Part shown: positions 35,011 to 46,379 of the stretch, piece by piece
Layout of the letters: every line of letters begins with the position of its first letter
Position numbering within the stretch: the first letter of the stretch is position 1
Source: Crossiella sp. SN42
GTDB taxonomy: Bacteria; Actinomycetota; Actinomycetes; Mycobacteriales; Pseudonocardiaceae
Direction: 5' to 3'
NCBI RefSeq assembly: GCF_023897065.1
Contig: NZ_JAMHIV010000009.1
Span: 62,001-126,000, forward strand
Length of the DNA: 64,000 bases
Notes under the pieces: generated by a model
What the model was told of the DNA's origin: nothing
Databases searched by the model: none
What the model saw: only the letters and a program-made list of their open reading frames with translations
Translations under genes and position numbers: made by a program

Positions 35011-37260
35011 GTGACCGATGTCGAGATCTACGAATCGACCGCTGTCCTGGACAACGGCAAGTTCGGCACCAGGACCGTTCGCTTCGAGACCGGCCGCCTG
35101 GCCCGTCAGGCCGCGGGCAGCGTCGTCGCCTACCTGGACGACGAGACCATGCTGCTCTCCGCGACCACGGCGTCCAAGCACCCCAAGGACCACCTCGACT
35201 TCTTCCCGCTGACGGTGGACGTCGAGGAGCGCATGTACGCCGCGGGCCGCATCCCCGGCTCGTTCTTCCGCCGCGAGGGCCGTCCCTCCACCGACGCGGT
35301 GCTCACCTGCCGCCTCATCGACCGGCCGCTGCGCCCGTCCTTCGTCGACGGCCTGCGCAACGAGATCCAGGTCGTCGTCACGGTGATGAGCCTCGCGCCC
35401 AGCGACCTGTACGACGTGCTGGCGATCAACGCCGCCTCCGCCTCCACCCAGCTCGCCGGCCTGCCCTTCTCCGGGCCGGTCGGTGGCACCAGGGTCGCCC
35501 TGATCGAGGGCCAGTGGGTCGCCTTCCCGACCCACGAGCAGCTGGAGAACGCCGTCTTCGACATGGTCGTGGCCGGCCGCATCGTCGGTGACGACGTCGC
35601 GATCATGATGGTCGAGGCCGAGGCCACCGAGAAGACCATCGAGCTGGTCGCCGGTGGCGCCGCCGCGCCCACCGAGCAGGTGGTGGCCGCCGGTCTGGAG
35701 GCCGCCAAGCCGTTCATCCGGGCGCTGTGCGAGGCCCAGCAGGAGCTGGCGGGCAACGCCGCCAAGGAGACCGCGGACTACCCGGTCTTCCTGGCCTACG
35801 AGGCCGACGTGCTGGCCGCCGTCGAGGCCGCCGTGGCCGCCGACCTGGCGCAGGCGCTGACCATCGCGGACAAGCAGGAGCGCGAGTCCCGCCTGGACGA
35901 GCTCAAGGTCAAGGTGCTGGACACGCTCGTGCCCGACGCCGACGCCGAGCTCGCCGGCCGGGAGAAGGAGATCGGCGCGGCCTTCCGCTCGCTGACCAAG
36001 AAGTCGGTGCGCCAGCGGATCCTGCGCGACAAGGTCCGCATCGACGGCCGCGGGGTCAGCGACATCCGTAGCCTCGGCGCCGAGGTCGCGGTCATCCCGC
36101 GGACCCACGGTTCCGCGCTGTTCGAGCGCGGCGAGACCCAGATCCTGGGTGTCACCACGCTGAACATGCTCCGCCTCGAGCAGCAGATCGACTCGCTGTC
36201 GCCCGAGACGCACAAGCGCTACATGCACCACTACAACTTCCCGCCGTACTCCACCGGTGAGACCGGCCGCGTCGGCTCCCCGAAGCGGCGCGAGATCGGC
36301 CACGGCGCGCTGGCCGAGCGGGCGCTCATGCCCGTGCTGCCCACCCGCGAGGAGTTCCCCTACGCGATCCGCCAGGTCTCCGAGGCGCTGGGCTCCAACG
36401 GCTCCACCTCGATGGGCTCGGTGTGCGCCTCCACCATGTCGCTGCTCAACGCCGGTGTGCCGCTGAAGGCGCCGGTCGCGGGTATCGCCATGGGCCTGGT
36501 CTCCGACGAGGTCGACGGCAAGACGCGCTACGTCGCGCTGACCGACATCCTCGGTGCCGAGGACGCCTTCGGTGACATGGACTTCAAGGTCGCCGGCACC
36601 AAGGAGTTCATCACCGCGCTCCAGCTCGACACCAAGCTCGACGGCATCCCCTCCGACGTGCTCGCCGGTGCGCTCGACCAGGCCCGCGACGCTCGGCTCA
36701 CCCTGCTGGAGGTCATGGCCGAGGCCATCGACCGCCCGGACGAGATGAGCCCGTACGCGCCGCGCGTGACCTCGGTGACCATCCCGGTCGACAAGATCGG
36801 CGAGGTGATCGGGCCGAAGGGCAAGATGATCAACTCGATCACCGACCAGACCGGCGCCGACATCTCCATCGAGGACAACGGCACCATCTACGTCGGGGCC
36901 GCGGACGGTCCGTCCGCGCAGGCCGCGATCGACATGATCAACGCCATCGCCAACCCGCAGCTGCCGAAGGTCGGCGAGCGCTTCCTGGGCACCGTGGTCA
37001 AGACCGCGGCCTTCGGCGCGTTCGTCTCGCTGCTGCCGGGCAAGGACGGCCTGGTGCACATCTCCAAGCTGGGCAACGGCAAGCGGATCAACAAGGTCGA
37101 GGACGTGGTCAAGGTCGGTGACAAGCTCCGGGTGGAGATCGCCGACATCGACCAGCGCGGCAAGATCAGCCTCGTCGTGGTGAACGAGGAAGACGCCGCC
37201 AAGGCCGCCGACGCCAAGACCGAGGGTGCCGACGCCACCCCGGAGCCGGCTGACGCGTGA
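35011..37260 (+). CDS. pnp: Polynucleotide phosphorylase
   Basis: 749 aa. Two RNase PH domains (the second with [15 protein letters not shown] and [20 protein letters not shown], the catalytic copy), an all-helical linker, KH ([20 protein letters not shown]) and S1 ([20 protein letters not shown]) domains. It degrades RNA phosphorolytically and in actinobacteria also makes tails. GTG at 35011 has AAAGAGGAG with 8 nt spacing. Its C-terminal tail is Ala/Asp-rich. An 11-bp hairpin follows before the M16 gene. Confidence 0.97.
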   Translation: MTDVEIYESTAVLDNGKFGTRTVRFETGRLARQAAGSVVAYLDDETMLLSATTASKHPKDHLDFFPLTVDVEERMYAAGRIPGSFFRREGRPSTDAVLTCRLIDRPLRPSFVDGLRNEIQVVVTVMSLAPSDLYDVLAINAASASTQLAGLPFSGPVGGTRVALIEGQWVAFPTHEQLENAVFDMVVAGRIVGDDVAIMMVEAEATEKTIELVAGGAAAPTEQVVAAGLEAAKPFIRALCEAQQELAGNAAKETADYPVFLAYEADVLAAVEAAVAADLAQALTIADKQERESRLDELKVKVLDTLVPDADAELAGREKEIGAAFRSLTKKSVRQRILRDKVRIDGRGVSDIRSLGAEVAVIPRTHGSALFERGETQILGVTTLNMLRLEQQIDSLSPETHKRYMHHYNFPPYSTGETGRVGSPKRREIGHGALAERALMPVLPTREEFPYAIRQVSEALGSNGSTSMGSVCASTMSLLNAGVPLKAPVAGIAMGLVSDEVDGKTRYVALTDILGAEDAFGDMDFKVAGTKEFITALQLDTKLDGIPSDVLAGALDQARDARLTLLEVMAEAIDRPDEMSPYAPRVTSVTIPVDKIGEVIGPKGKMINSITDQTGADISIEDNGTIYVGAADGPSAQAAIDMINAIANPQLPKVGERFLGTVVKTAAFGAFVSLLPGKDGLVHISKLGNGKRINKVEDVVKVGDKLRVEIADIDQRGKISLVVVNEEDAAKAADAKTEGADATPEPADA

Positions 37261-37280
37261 CGTCGCGGGACGACAACAGG

Positions 37281-37307
37281 GCAGGGGGCGCTTCCGGCGC
37301 CCCCTGC
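37281..37307. terminator. Hairpin between pnp and the M16 gene
   Basis: A perfect 11-bp stem, GCAGGGGGCGC with its complement, has a TTCCG loop. It sits between the pnp stop at 37260 and the GTG at 37326. If the M16 protein began at the GTG overlapping the pnp stop (37257), this hairpin would be coding, so it supports the later start. Confidence 0.7.
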
Positions 37308-37325
37308 GCCGTATCGGAGGACTTT

Positions 37326-39421
<2,096 letters not shown>

Positions 39422-39431
39422 CCGCCCGCCG

Positions 39432-39872
39432 ATGAACGCACGCAGAGTCGCCTACATCCTCACCGCCGTGCTCGCGGTGTACCTGGTGCTGCTGGCCGAA
39501 CGCGCCTACACCCTGGTCACCTCGGGCACGGCGGTGGGCGCGGTGCTGGGCCTGGCCATCCTGATCCTGCCGATCCTGGGCGCCTGGATGGTGCTGGCCG
39601 AGCTGCGCTTCGGCAGCCGGACCGAGACCCTGGCCCGCCGCCTGGACGAGGCGGGTGAGTTGCCGGATGTCAGCGACCTGCCGCGACGGCCGTCAGGACG
39701 GGTGGAGCGGGACGCGGCGGACGCCTGGTTCGCCGAGCGCAAGGCCGAGGTGGACGCGGCGCCGGAGGACTGGCGCGGCTGGTTCAAGCTCGCCCAGGCC
39801 TATGACCTCGCCGGGGACCGGCGGCGGGCGCGCGAGGCGATGCGCAAGGCCATCGAGCTGGGCAACGCCTGA
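39432..39872 (+). CDS. Membrane-anchored protein with a TPR-like tail
   Basis: 146 aa. Two membrane helices (about residues 6-26 and 35-56) are followed by a soluble part with AWFAERKAEVDAAPEDWRGWF and LAQAYDLAGDRRRAREAMRK, which reads like one tetratricopeptide repeat. It starts 10 bp after dapB, so it shares its transcript. Similar genes follow dapB in other actinobacteria. Function unknown. Confidence 0.75.
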   Translation: MNARRVAYILTAVLAVYLVLLAERAYTLVTSGTAVGAVLGLAILILPILGAWMVLAELRFGSRTETLARRLDEAGELPDVSDLPRRPSGRVERDAADAWFAERKAEVDAAPEDWRGWFKLAQAYDLAGDRRRAREAMRKAIELGNA

Positions 39873-39894
39873 CCGCGACCGGCAGTCCGCGTGG

Positions 39895-40380
39895 TCAGAG
39901 CAGCCAGCCGCTGATCAGGGCCGGGGCCGCGGCCAGTGCCGCGAAGCGGGCGAAGCGGCCGATCAGGCAGGCCGAGACGAAGTTCAGCAGGGACACCCGG
40001 GCCACTCCGGCGATGACCGCGATCGCCGCGTACGGCGGCACGCTCGCGGTCGCGCTCAGCAGCATCACCGAGTACGACCAGCCCGGCCTGCGCGCGCACA
40101 CCTCGCGGAAGCGGTCCAGCCGTTCGCCCCACTTGCTCCGCGGGCGGTCCGGGTCGCGGTCGCGGCGCAGGAACTTCGGCAGGGTGATGTCGCCGCGGCC
40201 GGCGTAGAAGTACAGCAGCTTGCCCGCGACCTGACCGACGGCCACGACCAGGCCCATCGCCCACCACGGCAGGTCCGGCCGGGCCAGGACCACGCCGAGC
40301 ACGTACGCCTCGAGCACGATAATGGGGATCAGCGCCGAGGCGATGCCCATGCCCAGGCTCAGTGCCAACCACATCAGCAC
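39895..40380 (-). CDS. Small membrane protein, YqaA/VTT-like
   Basis: 161 aa, about four membrane helices. The central loop GKLLYFYAGRG and KWGERLDRFREVCARRPG, then SVPPYAAIAVIAGVARVSLL resemble the YqaA branch of VTT (SNARE-associated) proteins, which are lipid-scramblase-like. The assignment is tentative. It is convergent with the preceding TPR-like gene (22 bp apart). Confidence 0.6.
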   Translation of the reverse strand: MLMWLALSLGMGIASALIPIIVLEAYVLGVVLARPDLPWWAMGLVVAVGQVAGKLLYFYAGRGDITLPKFLRRDRDPDRPRSKWGERLDRFREVCARRPGWSYSVMLLSATASVPPYAAIAVIAGVARVSLLNFVSACLIGRFARFAALAAAPALISGWLL

Positions 40381-40448
40381 ACCGCGCTCCCGCCTTCTCC
40401 GCGCGTCAGCCTACCCGGCGGCCGCTGACAAGCGGTGACCTGCGGGAT

Positions 40449-41009
40449 CTACTCCACCAGGGACAACTCCAGCGACCCGGTCAGCCGGAACTCGCGCAGC
40501 GGCCTGCCCCCGGCGTCCAGGGTGCGGACCGTGCCGTCGGTGTCCCAGCCCGCGGCGCGGAAGAAGTTCATCGACGCCTGGTCCGCCTCGGCCACCCAGG
40601 TCACCCCGCGCTGCGCACCCGCGGCCCGCATCGTGGCCGCGGCCGTGCCCAGCAGCCGGCCGGCGTGGCCGCGACGGCCCCACCTCGGCTCCACCAGCAG
40701 CACGCTGACCAGCGCGGTGGTCTCGGCGTCCACCGGCATCGCGCCGTCCGCGGCGGCGATCTCCTCGGCCGGTGCCGGACCGGCGGCGCAGAAGCCGACC
40801 ACCCACTCGCCCTCGGTGGCCACCAGCACCGTGGCTGGGCCGGAGGTCACCGCCTCCAGCCACAACCGCTCGGTCTCCTCGACGTCCAGCCCGGCCAGCA
40901 CCTCGGCGGGCAGGATCTTCGCGTAGGCGGTCTGCCAGGTGATGCGTTGGATGCGGGCGATCTCGGCGGCGTCAGTGGGGAGTGCGGGCCGGACGGCGGC
41001 GTCTGCCAT
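40449..41009 (-). CDS. GNAT N-acetyltransferase
   Basis: 186 aa. LVSVLLVEPRWGRRGHAGRLL is the acetyl-CoA binding motif and ADQASMNFFRAAGWDTDGTV the ending. IQRITWQTAYAKILPAEVL is a common N-terminus among actinobacterial GNATs. Substrate unknown. ATG at 41009 is used; a long frame above it is antisense to the methyltransferase. The divergent space holds an iron box at 41047-41065. Confidence 0.85.
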   Translation of the reverse strand: MADAAVRPALPTDAAEIARIQRITWQTAYAKILPAEVLAGLDVEETERLWLEAVTSGPATVLVATEGEWVVGFCAAGPAPAEEIAAADGAMPVDAETTALVSVLLVEPRWGRRGHAGRLLGTAAATMRAAGAQRGVTWVAEADQASMNFFRAAGWDTDGTVRTLDAGGRPLREFRLTGSLELSLVE

Positions 41010-41046
41010 GCGACACAACCTATCCGGTTGACCGGCCCGATATAAC

Positions 41047-41065
41047 TTAGGTAAGGCTAACCAAA
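41047..41065. promoter_or_regulatory. Iron box (IdeR/DmdR1-type operator)
   Basis: TTAGGTAAGGCTAACCAAA differs at two positions from the 19-bp IdeR/DmdR consensus TTAGGTTAGGCTAACCTAA. It is 25 bp before the ATG of the methyltransferase. TTGACC at 41028-41033 with TAAGGC at 41052-41057 (18-bp spacer) is a possible promoter that the box would cover. Confidence 0.8.
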
Positions 41066-41090
41066 GCAAGTCGTGTCCTTGGGGGTTGTC

Positions 41091-42128
41091 ATGAGCGAAG
41101 GATCCGCCGCCGCACCGAGCACACCCGCCGAGCTGGCCCGCCTGGCCTTCGGCTTCGCCTACACCCACGTCCTGCGAGTCACGCTGGAACTCGGCCTGCC
41201 GGAGCTGCTCGCCGAAGGCCCGCGCGAGCTGACCGAACTCGACGCCGCGACCGAGACCCACCCACCGTCGCTGTCCCGCCTGGTCCGGGCGCTGGTCGCG
41301 CTCGGCCTGGCCGAGGAGCGGGACGGCCTGCTGCACCTGAGCGAGCTGGGTCAGTGCCTGCGCCGGGAGGTCCCCGGCTCCATCCGCGGCGTGGTCGAGC
41401 TGGCCCTGGACCCGGTGCTCAGCCAGGCCTGGACCGAGCTGACCCACACCGTGCGCACCGGCGAGACCGCCTTCGACCGCGTGCACGGCCACGGCCTGTT
41501 CGAGCACCTGGACCGCGACCCGGCCGCCGCGGCCGCCTTCCACCGGGTCATGGCCGGCTCGACCCGGATGGTCGCGCCCGCACTGGCCGCGGCCTACGAC
41601 TTCAGCGGGGTGAGCACCCTGGTCGACGTCGGCGGCGGGGACGGCACCCTGCTCGCCGCGCTGCTCACCGCCCACCCGCACCTGCGCGGCACGGTCTACG
41701 ACACCGAGGCCGCGGTCAGCGCCGCGCCCGCCCTGCTGACCGCGGCGGGCGTGGCCGATCGGGCGATCGCCCTGGGCGGGGACTTCTTCACAGGGGTGCC
41801 CGAGGGGGCGGACCGCTACCTGCTCAAGAGCATCCTGCACGACTGGCCGGATGAGGACTCGGTGACGATCCTGCGGCACTGCCGCGCGGCGATGCGGCCG
41901 GAGGGCCGGGTAGTGGTCATCGAGCCCGTGCTGCCGGTCGACCTCCGCGAGCCGGGCGCGCTGAGCGCGGTGATGAGCGACATGCAGATGCTCGCGCTCA
42001 CTCCGGGGCGAGAGCGGACCCTGGCCGAGTTCAGCCGCGTGTTCGCCGACAGCGGGCTCGCCCTCGCCGAGGCGTACCCGCTGCCGGAACGTCCGGAGAT
42101 GCACGTGCTGGAGGCGCGGCCGGTCTGA
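41091..42128 (+). CDS. SAM-dependent O-methyltransferase (COMT/hydroxyneurosporene type), probably iron-repressed
   Basis: 345 aa. N-terminal winged-helix dimerisation domain (ELGLPELLAEGPRELTELDA, SLSRLVRALVALGLAEE), then the methyltransferase: LVDVGGGDGTLLAALL (SAM loop), LKSILHDWPDEDSVTIL (His as general base) and MQMLALTPGRERTLAEF. Relatives methylate phenolic hydroxyls in polyketides and other natural products. ATG at 41091 is used; GTG at 41073 lies between box and start. A near-consensus iron box upstream suggests expression when iron is scarce. No siderophore genes are visible nearby. Confidence 0.88.
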   Translation: MSEGSAAAPSTPAELARLAFGFAYTHVLRVTLELGLPELLAEGPRELTELDAATETHPPSLSRLVRALVALGLAEERDGLLHLSELGQCLRREVPGSIRGVVELALDPVLSQAWTELTHTVRTGETAFDRVHGHGLFEHLDRDPAAAAAFHRVMAGSTRMVAPALAAAYDFSGVSTLVDVGGGDGTLLAALLTAHPHLRGTVYDTEAAVSAAPALLTAAGVADRAIALGGDFFTGVPEGADRYLLKSILHDWPDEDSVTILRHCRAAMRPEGRVVVIEPVLPVDLREPGALSAVMSDMQMLALTPGRERTLAEFSRVFADSGLALAEAYPLPERPEMHVLEARPV

Positions 42129-42136
42129 GCCGGAGC

Positions 42137-42174
42137 GGTGACGGACGCGGACCCGCGCGCCCGCGTCCGTCACC
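42137..42174. terminator. Hairpin between methyltransferase and protease genes
   Basis: A 14-bp perfect stem, GGTGACGGACGCGG with its complement, has a 10-nt loop. It lies between convergent genes and can serve both. Confidence 0.75.
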
Positions 42175-42198
42175 GTGACGAAAGGCCGGTCGGGGTGC

Positions 42199-42990
42199 TC
42201 AGACCCCGGCGACCTGCTTGATCCAGCTGCGCAGGCCGGTGATGTCGGCGTAGCCGCCGAAACCGTCGTTCTGGGTGGGCTTGTGGCCGATCGAGCAGAC
42301 GCCGACCTGCACGCCGTTGACGATGACCGGGCCGCCGGAGTCGCCGCCGGCCACCTCGCCGTTGTTGCGCACGCAGATCAGGGTGTTGTCCCCGTGGCAG
42401 CCCAGCGAGGCGACCGAGCCGGTGGCGTACTTCAGGTTCTCCGGCAGCGGGCCGGACCAGTCGGACTTGGTCGCGCCCCAGCCGTAGTTGGTGTCCGCGG
42501 ACCCGACCCGCACCGAACCGGCCGCGCCGAGCTGGGAGTAGGTGGTGTTGATGTCGCGGTCGAGCTGCACCAGGCTCACGTCGTTGCGGCCGCTGTAGTT
42601 GACCAGGCGGGTCGCCTTGGCGGTCTGGCCGCCGCTGCTGCGCTTGAGCGAGCCGACCCGGACGCTGAAGCTCGCGACCGGTCGCTGCGTGCAGTGCTTG
42701 GCGGTGAGCACCCAGCGGGGCGCGATGATCGTGGCGGTGCAGGTGTGGCTGCCGTTGTAGGCCAGCGAGACGATCCAGGGGATGTTCTGGGTGACGGTGC
42801 CGCCGCGCACGATGAACGGCTCGGCGCCGGAGTCTCCGGCCGGGGTGGTGGTCTCGGGGGCCAGGGGGTGGGCCACGGTGGCCTCGGGCGCGGCGTTGTC
42901 AGCGGCGGTGGCGGCCGGGGCGGTGGCGGCGGTCGCGCAGACGAACAGGGCCAGCACGGTGGCGCGCAGGAGCTTCGTTGTTCCTCGCAT
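42199..42990 (-). CDS. Secreted trypsin-fold serine protease, copy 1
   Basis: 263 aa. Signal peptide (TTKLLRATVLALFVCATAAT) and a pro-segment of about 30 residues precede the mature start near IVRGGTV. Triad: His99 (LTAKHC), Asp137 (NDVSLVQL), Ser218 (AGGDSGGP). Four cysteines lie around the His loop and the C-terminal lobe. The residue six before Ser is Glu212, where trypsin has Asp, so a basic or unusual P1 preference is possible. ATG at 42990 has AAGGAC upstream. A paralogue follows at 43188. Confidence 0.88.
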   Translation of the reverse strand: MRGTTKLLRATVLALFVCATAATAPAATAADNAAPEATVAHPLAPETTTPAGDSGAEPFIVRGGTVTQNIPWIVSLAYNGSHTCTATIIAPRWVLTAKHCTQRPVASFSVRVGSLKRSSGGQTAKATRLVNYSGRNDVSLVQLDRDINTTYSQLGAAGSVRVGSADTNYGWGATKSDWSGPLPENLKYATGSVASLGCHGDNTLICVRNNGEVAGGDSGGPVIVNGVQVGVCSIGHKPTQNDGFGGYADITGLRSWIKQVAGV

Positions 42991-43136
42991 GGCGTGTCCT
43001 TCACAGGGGTGGCGGCGCACAGGGATGCGGCGGCGGTAGCCTGGCCGCAGGGTCGAGTGTGCGAGCCGGACCCCGGTGGCGGATCCCTTCGGAGGAACCG
43101 TGGAATTCGTCGAAAAACGGGTTCTCTAGACAAGCA

Positions 43137-43169
43137 GAGGGGCGCCACCCCAGCCGGATGGCGCCCCTC
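43137..43169. terminator. Hairpin after second protease gene
   Basis: A perfect 11-bp stem, GAGGGGCGCCA with its complement, has an 11-nt loop, 19 bp after the protease-2 stop on the minus strand. It separates the two protease genes. Confidence 0.7.
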
Positions 43170-43187
43170 CTTGCTGCCCCTCGGTCG

Positions 43188-43949
43188 TCAGACGCCCGCG
43201 TAGGAGCGGATCCAGTCGCGGAAGAGCGCGACGTTGGTGTAGCCGGCCCAGCCGCTGCCGGCCGGCTTGTGGCCGATGGCGCACACGCCGCCCTGGATCA
43301 TCTGGCCGGTGCGCGGGCTGCGCACGTACACCGGGCCGCCGGAGTCGCCGCCGGCGATGCTGCCGTTGGTCTGCGTGCACAGCACCCTCGGGGTGGCCGA
43401 GGCGCAGTTGGCGTCGGAGACCTTGCCGTCGGCGTACTTCAGGCGCTCGGGCAGCGGGCCGGACCAGTCCGCCTTCTCCGAGCCCCAGCCGTAGGCGGTG
43501 GCCGCCTGGTTGGTGGCGATGTCCGCGCTGGTGGCCAGCACCGAGTAGGTGGTGTTGATGCTGGTGTTCAGCTCGACCAAGGCGATGTCGGCGTTCGGCC
43601 AGGCGTAGCTGGGGTGCTTGATCACCCGGCGGGCGGTGGCGGTGGTGCCGCCGCTGCTGCGGGTCAGCGAGCCGACCCGCACCGAGTAGGTGCCCGCCGC
43701 CTCGACGCAGTGCGCCGCGGTGAGCACCCAGCGGGCCGCGATGATGCTGGAGGTGCAGGTGAAGCCGCCGTTGCGGTGCAGGGCGGAGATCCACGGCTTG
43801 GCGGAACTGACGAAGCCGCCGCCGACGATGAGCGGATCCACGTCCTGGGTGGTCGTGGGCGCGGCCGCGGCGGGCAGGGCGCCGAGCAGCAGGGAACCGC
43901 TCACCGCGATGGTGGCCAGGATGGAACGCAGGGTCTTCTTCCCTCGCAT
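43188..43949 (-). CDS. Secreted trypsin-fold serine protease, copy 2
   Basis: 253 aa. Signal peptide (LRSILATIAVSGSLLLGALP), a short pro-segment, and mature start IVGGGFV. Triad: His80 (LTAAHC), Asp121 (ADIALVEL), Ser203 (AGGDSGGP). Ser197 occupies the specificity-pocket position that is Glu in copy 1, more like chymotrypsin. It shares the SVRVGSLxRSSGG and WSGPLPExLKYA blocks with copy 1, showing common descent. The ATG at 43949 has GAGGGA about 8 nt upstream; a TTG two codons earlier is possible. Confidence 0.9.
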   Translation of the reverse strand: MRGKKTLRSILATIAVSGSLLLGALPAAAAPTTTQDVDPLIVGGGFVSSAKPWISALHRNGGFTCTSSIIAARWVLTAAHCVEAAGTYSVRVGSLTRSSGGTTATARRVIKHPSYAWPNADIALVELNTSINTTYSVLATSADIATNQAATAYGWGSEKADWSGPLPERLKYADGKVSDANCASATPRVLCTQTNGSIAGGDSGGPVYVRSPRTGQMIQGGVCAIGHKPAGSGWAGYTNVALFRDWIRSYAGV

Positions 43950-44151
43950 GGTCAAATCCCTCGATCGGCGAACCGCCAGGCCAAGGCAGGGGAGCCGCGG
44001 CGGTTCGGAATGGTGAAACCGGACAGAGTGTGGGTGGCCTCACACTTACGGGTGAACCCATCGAACGGCGGGTAGGCCACGGAGTTTTGAACAAACGCTC
44101 TCGCCTGCCGAGATGGTCTCGGCTCGCCGGGTTTTGTCAGGGGTGGCTGCG

Positions 44152-45387
44152 ATGATCGGCCGGGTGCAGACCATGAGCCCGGCCGCGGCCCGGCGCACCG
44201 CCCTGGCCGCCCAGGGATTCGCCGATCCGCGACCCACCTCGACCCCGACCCGGCGGCACCTGCAACGGGTGCTGGACCGGACCCAGCTGATCCAGCTCGA
44301 CTCGGTCAACGTGGCGGTCCGCGCGCACTACGCGCCGCTGTTCAGCAGGCTCGGCGCCTACCCGACCGAGCTGCTGGACGAGGCCGCCTGGTCGCACAGC
44401 GCACGCAGGCCGCGGCTGCTGGTGGAGTACTGGGGGCACGAGGCGAGCGTGCTGCCGGTGGCGGACTGGCCGCTGTTCCGGTGGCGGATGAACCACTACG
44501 AGTCGCTGCGCGGCAGGCACTGGAAGGCCGCGGTGGACACCCCTGAGCTGGTGGCCGACGTGCTGGCCGCGGTCAAGGAGCTGGGGCCGGTCGGCGCGGG
44601 CGCGCTGGAGAAGGAGCTCGGCGGGCAGGGGCGTGGGCCGGGGGCCTGGTGGGAGCGCTCGGAGGTGAAGATGGTCTGCGAGTACCTCTTCGCCGTCGGC
44701 GGGCTGACCACCGGCACCCGGCGTTCGTTCGAGCGGCTCTACGACCTGCCGGAGCGGGTGATCCCGCCGGAGGTCCTCGGGCGGCCGGAGCTGCCGGTGG
44801 ACGTGGCGCACCGCGAGCTCATCCGGCGCTCGGCGGTGGCGCTGGGCGTGGCCACCGAGACCGACCTGCGCGACTACTACCGGCTGCCGGTGGCCGGCGC
44901 CCGGCAGGCGGTGGCCGAGCTGGTGGAGGAGGGCGAGCTGGAACCGGTGGAGGTGCTCGGCTGGGGGCGGCAGGCCTATCGGCACGTGCGGGCGCGCACT
45001 CCGCGCAAGGTGGCCGCGCGGGCGCTGCTGTGCCCGTTCGACCCGCTGATCTGGGAACGGGCCCGCACCGAGCGGATGTTCGGCTTCCACTACCGGATCG
45101 AGATCTACGTGCCGGCGCCGAAGCGGGTACACGGCTACTACGTGTTCCCGTTCCTGCTCGATGAACAGCTGGCCGCGCGGGTGGACCTCAAGGCGGACCG
45201 GGCGGCCGGGCTGCTGCGGGTGCCGGGGGCGTTCCTGGAGGAGGGGCCGGGTCAGCACCCGAGGGCGCGGGTGGTGGCCGAGCTGGCCGAGGAGCTGACG
45301 CTGATGGCGCAGTGGCTGGGGTTGTCCGGGGTGGCGGTGGGCGGGCGCGGCGACCTGGCCGTGGACCTGGCCGCCGCGCTCCGCTGA
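44152..45387 (+). CDS. ycaQ: YcaQ/AlkZ-like DNA glycosylase (winged-helix, DUF1006)
   Basis: 411 aa. The family catalytic triplet appears as QLD in TQLIQLDSVNVAVRAHY, matching the Q-phi-D of YcaQ (AlkX) rather than the Q-phi-Q of AlkZ. Several winged-helix repeats follow (YLFAVGGLTTGTRRSFERLY, LLCPFDPLIWERARTERMFG, YYVFPFLLDEQLAARVDL). YcaQ removes alkylated bases and unhooks interstrand crosslinks. ATG at 44152 is used; in-frame GTG at 44164 and ATG at 44173 are possible. Confidence 0.85.
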   Translation: MIGRVQTMSPAAARRTALAAQGFADPRPTSTPTRRHLQRVLDRTQLIQLDSVNVAVRAHYAPLFSRLGAYPTELLDEAAWSHSARRPRLLVEYWGHEASVLPVADWPLFRWRMNHYESLRGRHWKAAVDTPELVADVLAAVKELGPVGAGALEKELGGQGRGPGAWWERSEVKMVCEYLFAVGGLTTGTRRSFERLYDLPERVIPPEVLGRPELPVDVAHRELIRRSAVALGVATETDLRDYYRLPVAGARQAVAELVEEGELEPVEVLGWGRQAYRHVRARTPRKVAARALLCPFDPLIWERARTERMFGFHYRIEIYVPAPKRVHGYYVFPFLLDEQLAARVDLKADRAAGLLRVPGAFLEEGPGQHPRARVVAELAEELTLMAQWLGLSGVAVGGRGDLAVDLAAALR

Positions 45388-45433
45388 TCCCCCGACCGCC
45401 ACCACCCCCGGGGCGATCCGGTGCGGGCGCGAC

Positions 45434-46360
45434 CTACCAGGAGGAGGTCGTCACCACGACGTTGCCGTAGCCGGTGCGGCCGGTGATGCGCAGCGTCAGG
45501 TCCTCCGGCGGGTTGTCGCCGCGGATGTCCAGCTCGCTGCGCGCCTGCCCGTAGCTGGACTCCAGGTCCAGTTCGGCGGCCACGCCGGGCCGGATCGCGA
45601 TGCGCAGCTCGCCGGAGCCGGTGCGCAGCTCGAGCTTGCCCTCGGCGGCGTCGGCCACGGTCAGGTCGCCGGTGCCGGTGCGCACCCGCACGTCGGCCTG
45701 CACCGCGCCCAGCCACACGCTGCCCCGGCTGGTGGTCAGCTCGCTGGGCCCGCCGACCGAGGAGACCTCCAGGTCCCCGCTGCCGCTGCGGGCGCGCAGC
45801 CCGCCGAGCATCGGGCCCAGCCGGACGCTGCCGGAGCCCGCGTTGACCGAGGCGGCGCCGTCGGCGCGGTCCACCGCGATCTGCCCGGTGCCGGTGTTGA
45901 CGTCGAGGCGGTTCGCCGCGCCGGTCACCGTGACGTCGCCGGAGCCGCTGTGCGCGGTCACGTGCGAGCCGCTGGGCGCCTGCACCTCCACCTTCACCGG
46001 GACCATGCGCAGCGGCAGGTCCGACGGGGTGCGCACGCGCAGCCGGTTGCCGGTGAAGTCCACCGTGGTGCGGCGCAGCACCTCCGCGCCGATGTCGGCG
46101 GGCGCGCGGTCCGCGGCGCCGCCCATGCCGCCCGCGCCGAACTGGTCGGTGACCCAGGTGAGCAGGCCGGTGAGCTGGTTGCCGAAGCCGGTGCCGGAGT
46201 CGGGGTCGTGGGTGAGCCGCACGTGCACCCCCGGCTGGTCCGACAGGCGCACCTCGATCCGGCCGGAGCCGATCTCCACGTGCAGTTCGGCCGGTCCCTC
46301 GGCGGTGAACTCCTCGGTCCGGCTCGCCGCGGGACCGGTGCCGGTGCTGTCCTCGGTCAT
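45434..46360 (-). CDS. DUF4097-type beta-solenoid protein
   Basis: 308 aa. The second half is a run of short beta repeats with G-S-G-D and T-G-x-G signatures (AHSGSGDVTVTGAA, NTGTGQIAVDRA, RSGSGDLEVSSV, RTGTGDLTVADA, RTGSGELRIAI), as in the DUF4097 adhesin-like fold. No signal peptide is visible, so it is probably cytoplasmic. It lies 19 bp downstream of a ribbon-helix-helix gene on the same strand, so they form an operon. Such pairs occur in actinobacteria with unclear role. ATG at 46360 is used. Confidence 0.8.
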   Translation of the reverse strand: MTEDSTGTGPAASRTEEFTAEGPAELHVEIGSGRIEVRLSDQPGVHVRLTHDPDSGTGFGNQLTGLLTWVTDQFGAGGMGGAADRAPADIGAEVLRRTTVDFTGNRLRVRTPSDLPLRMVPVKVEVQAPSGSHVTAHSGSGDVTVTGAANRLDVNTGTGQIAVDRADGAASVNAGSGSVRLGPMLGGLRARSGSGDLEVSSVGGPSELTTSRGSVWLGAVQADVRVRTGTGDLTVADAAEGKLELRTGSGELRIAIRPGVAAELDLESSYGQARSELDIRGDNPPEDLTLRITGRTGYGNVVVTTSSW

Positions 46361-46379
46361 GGTCGCATCCACCCCTCTC

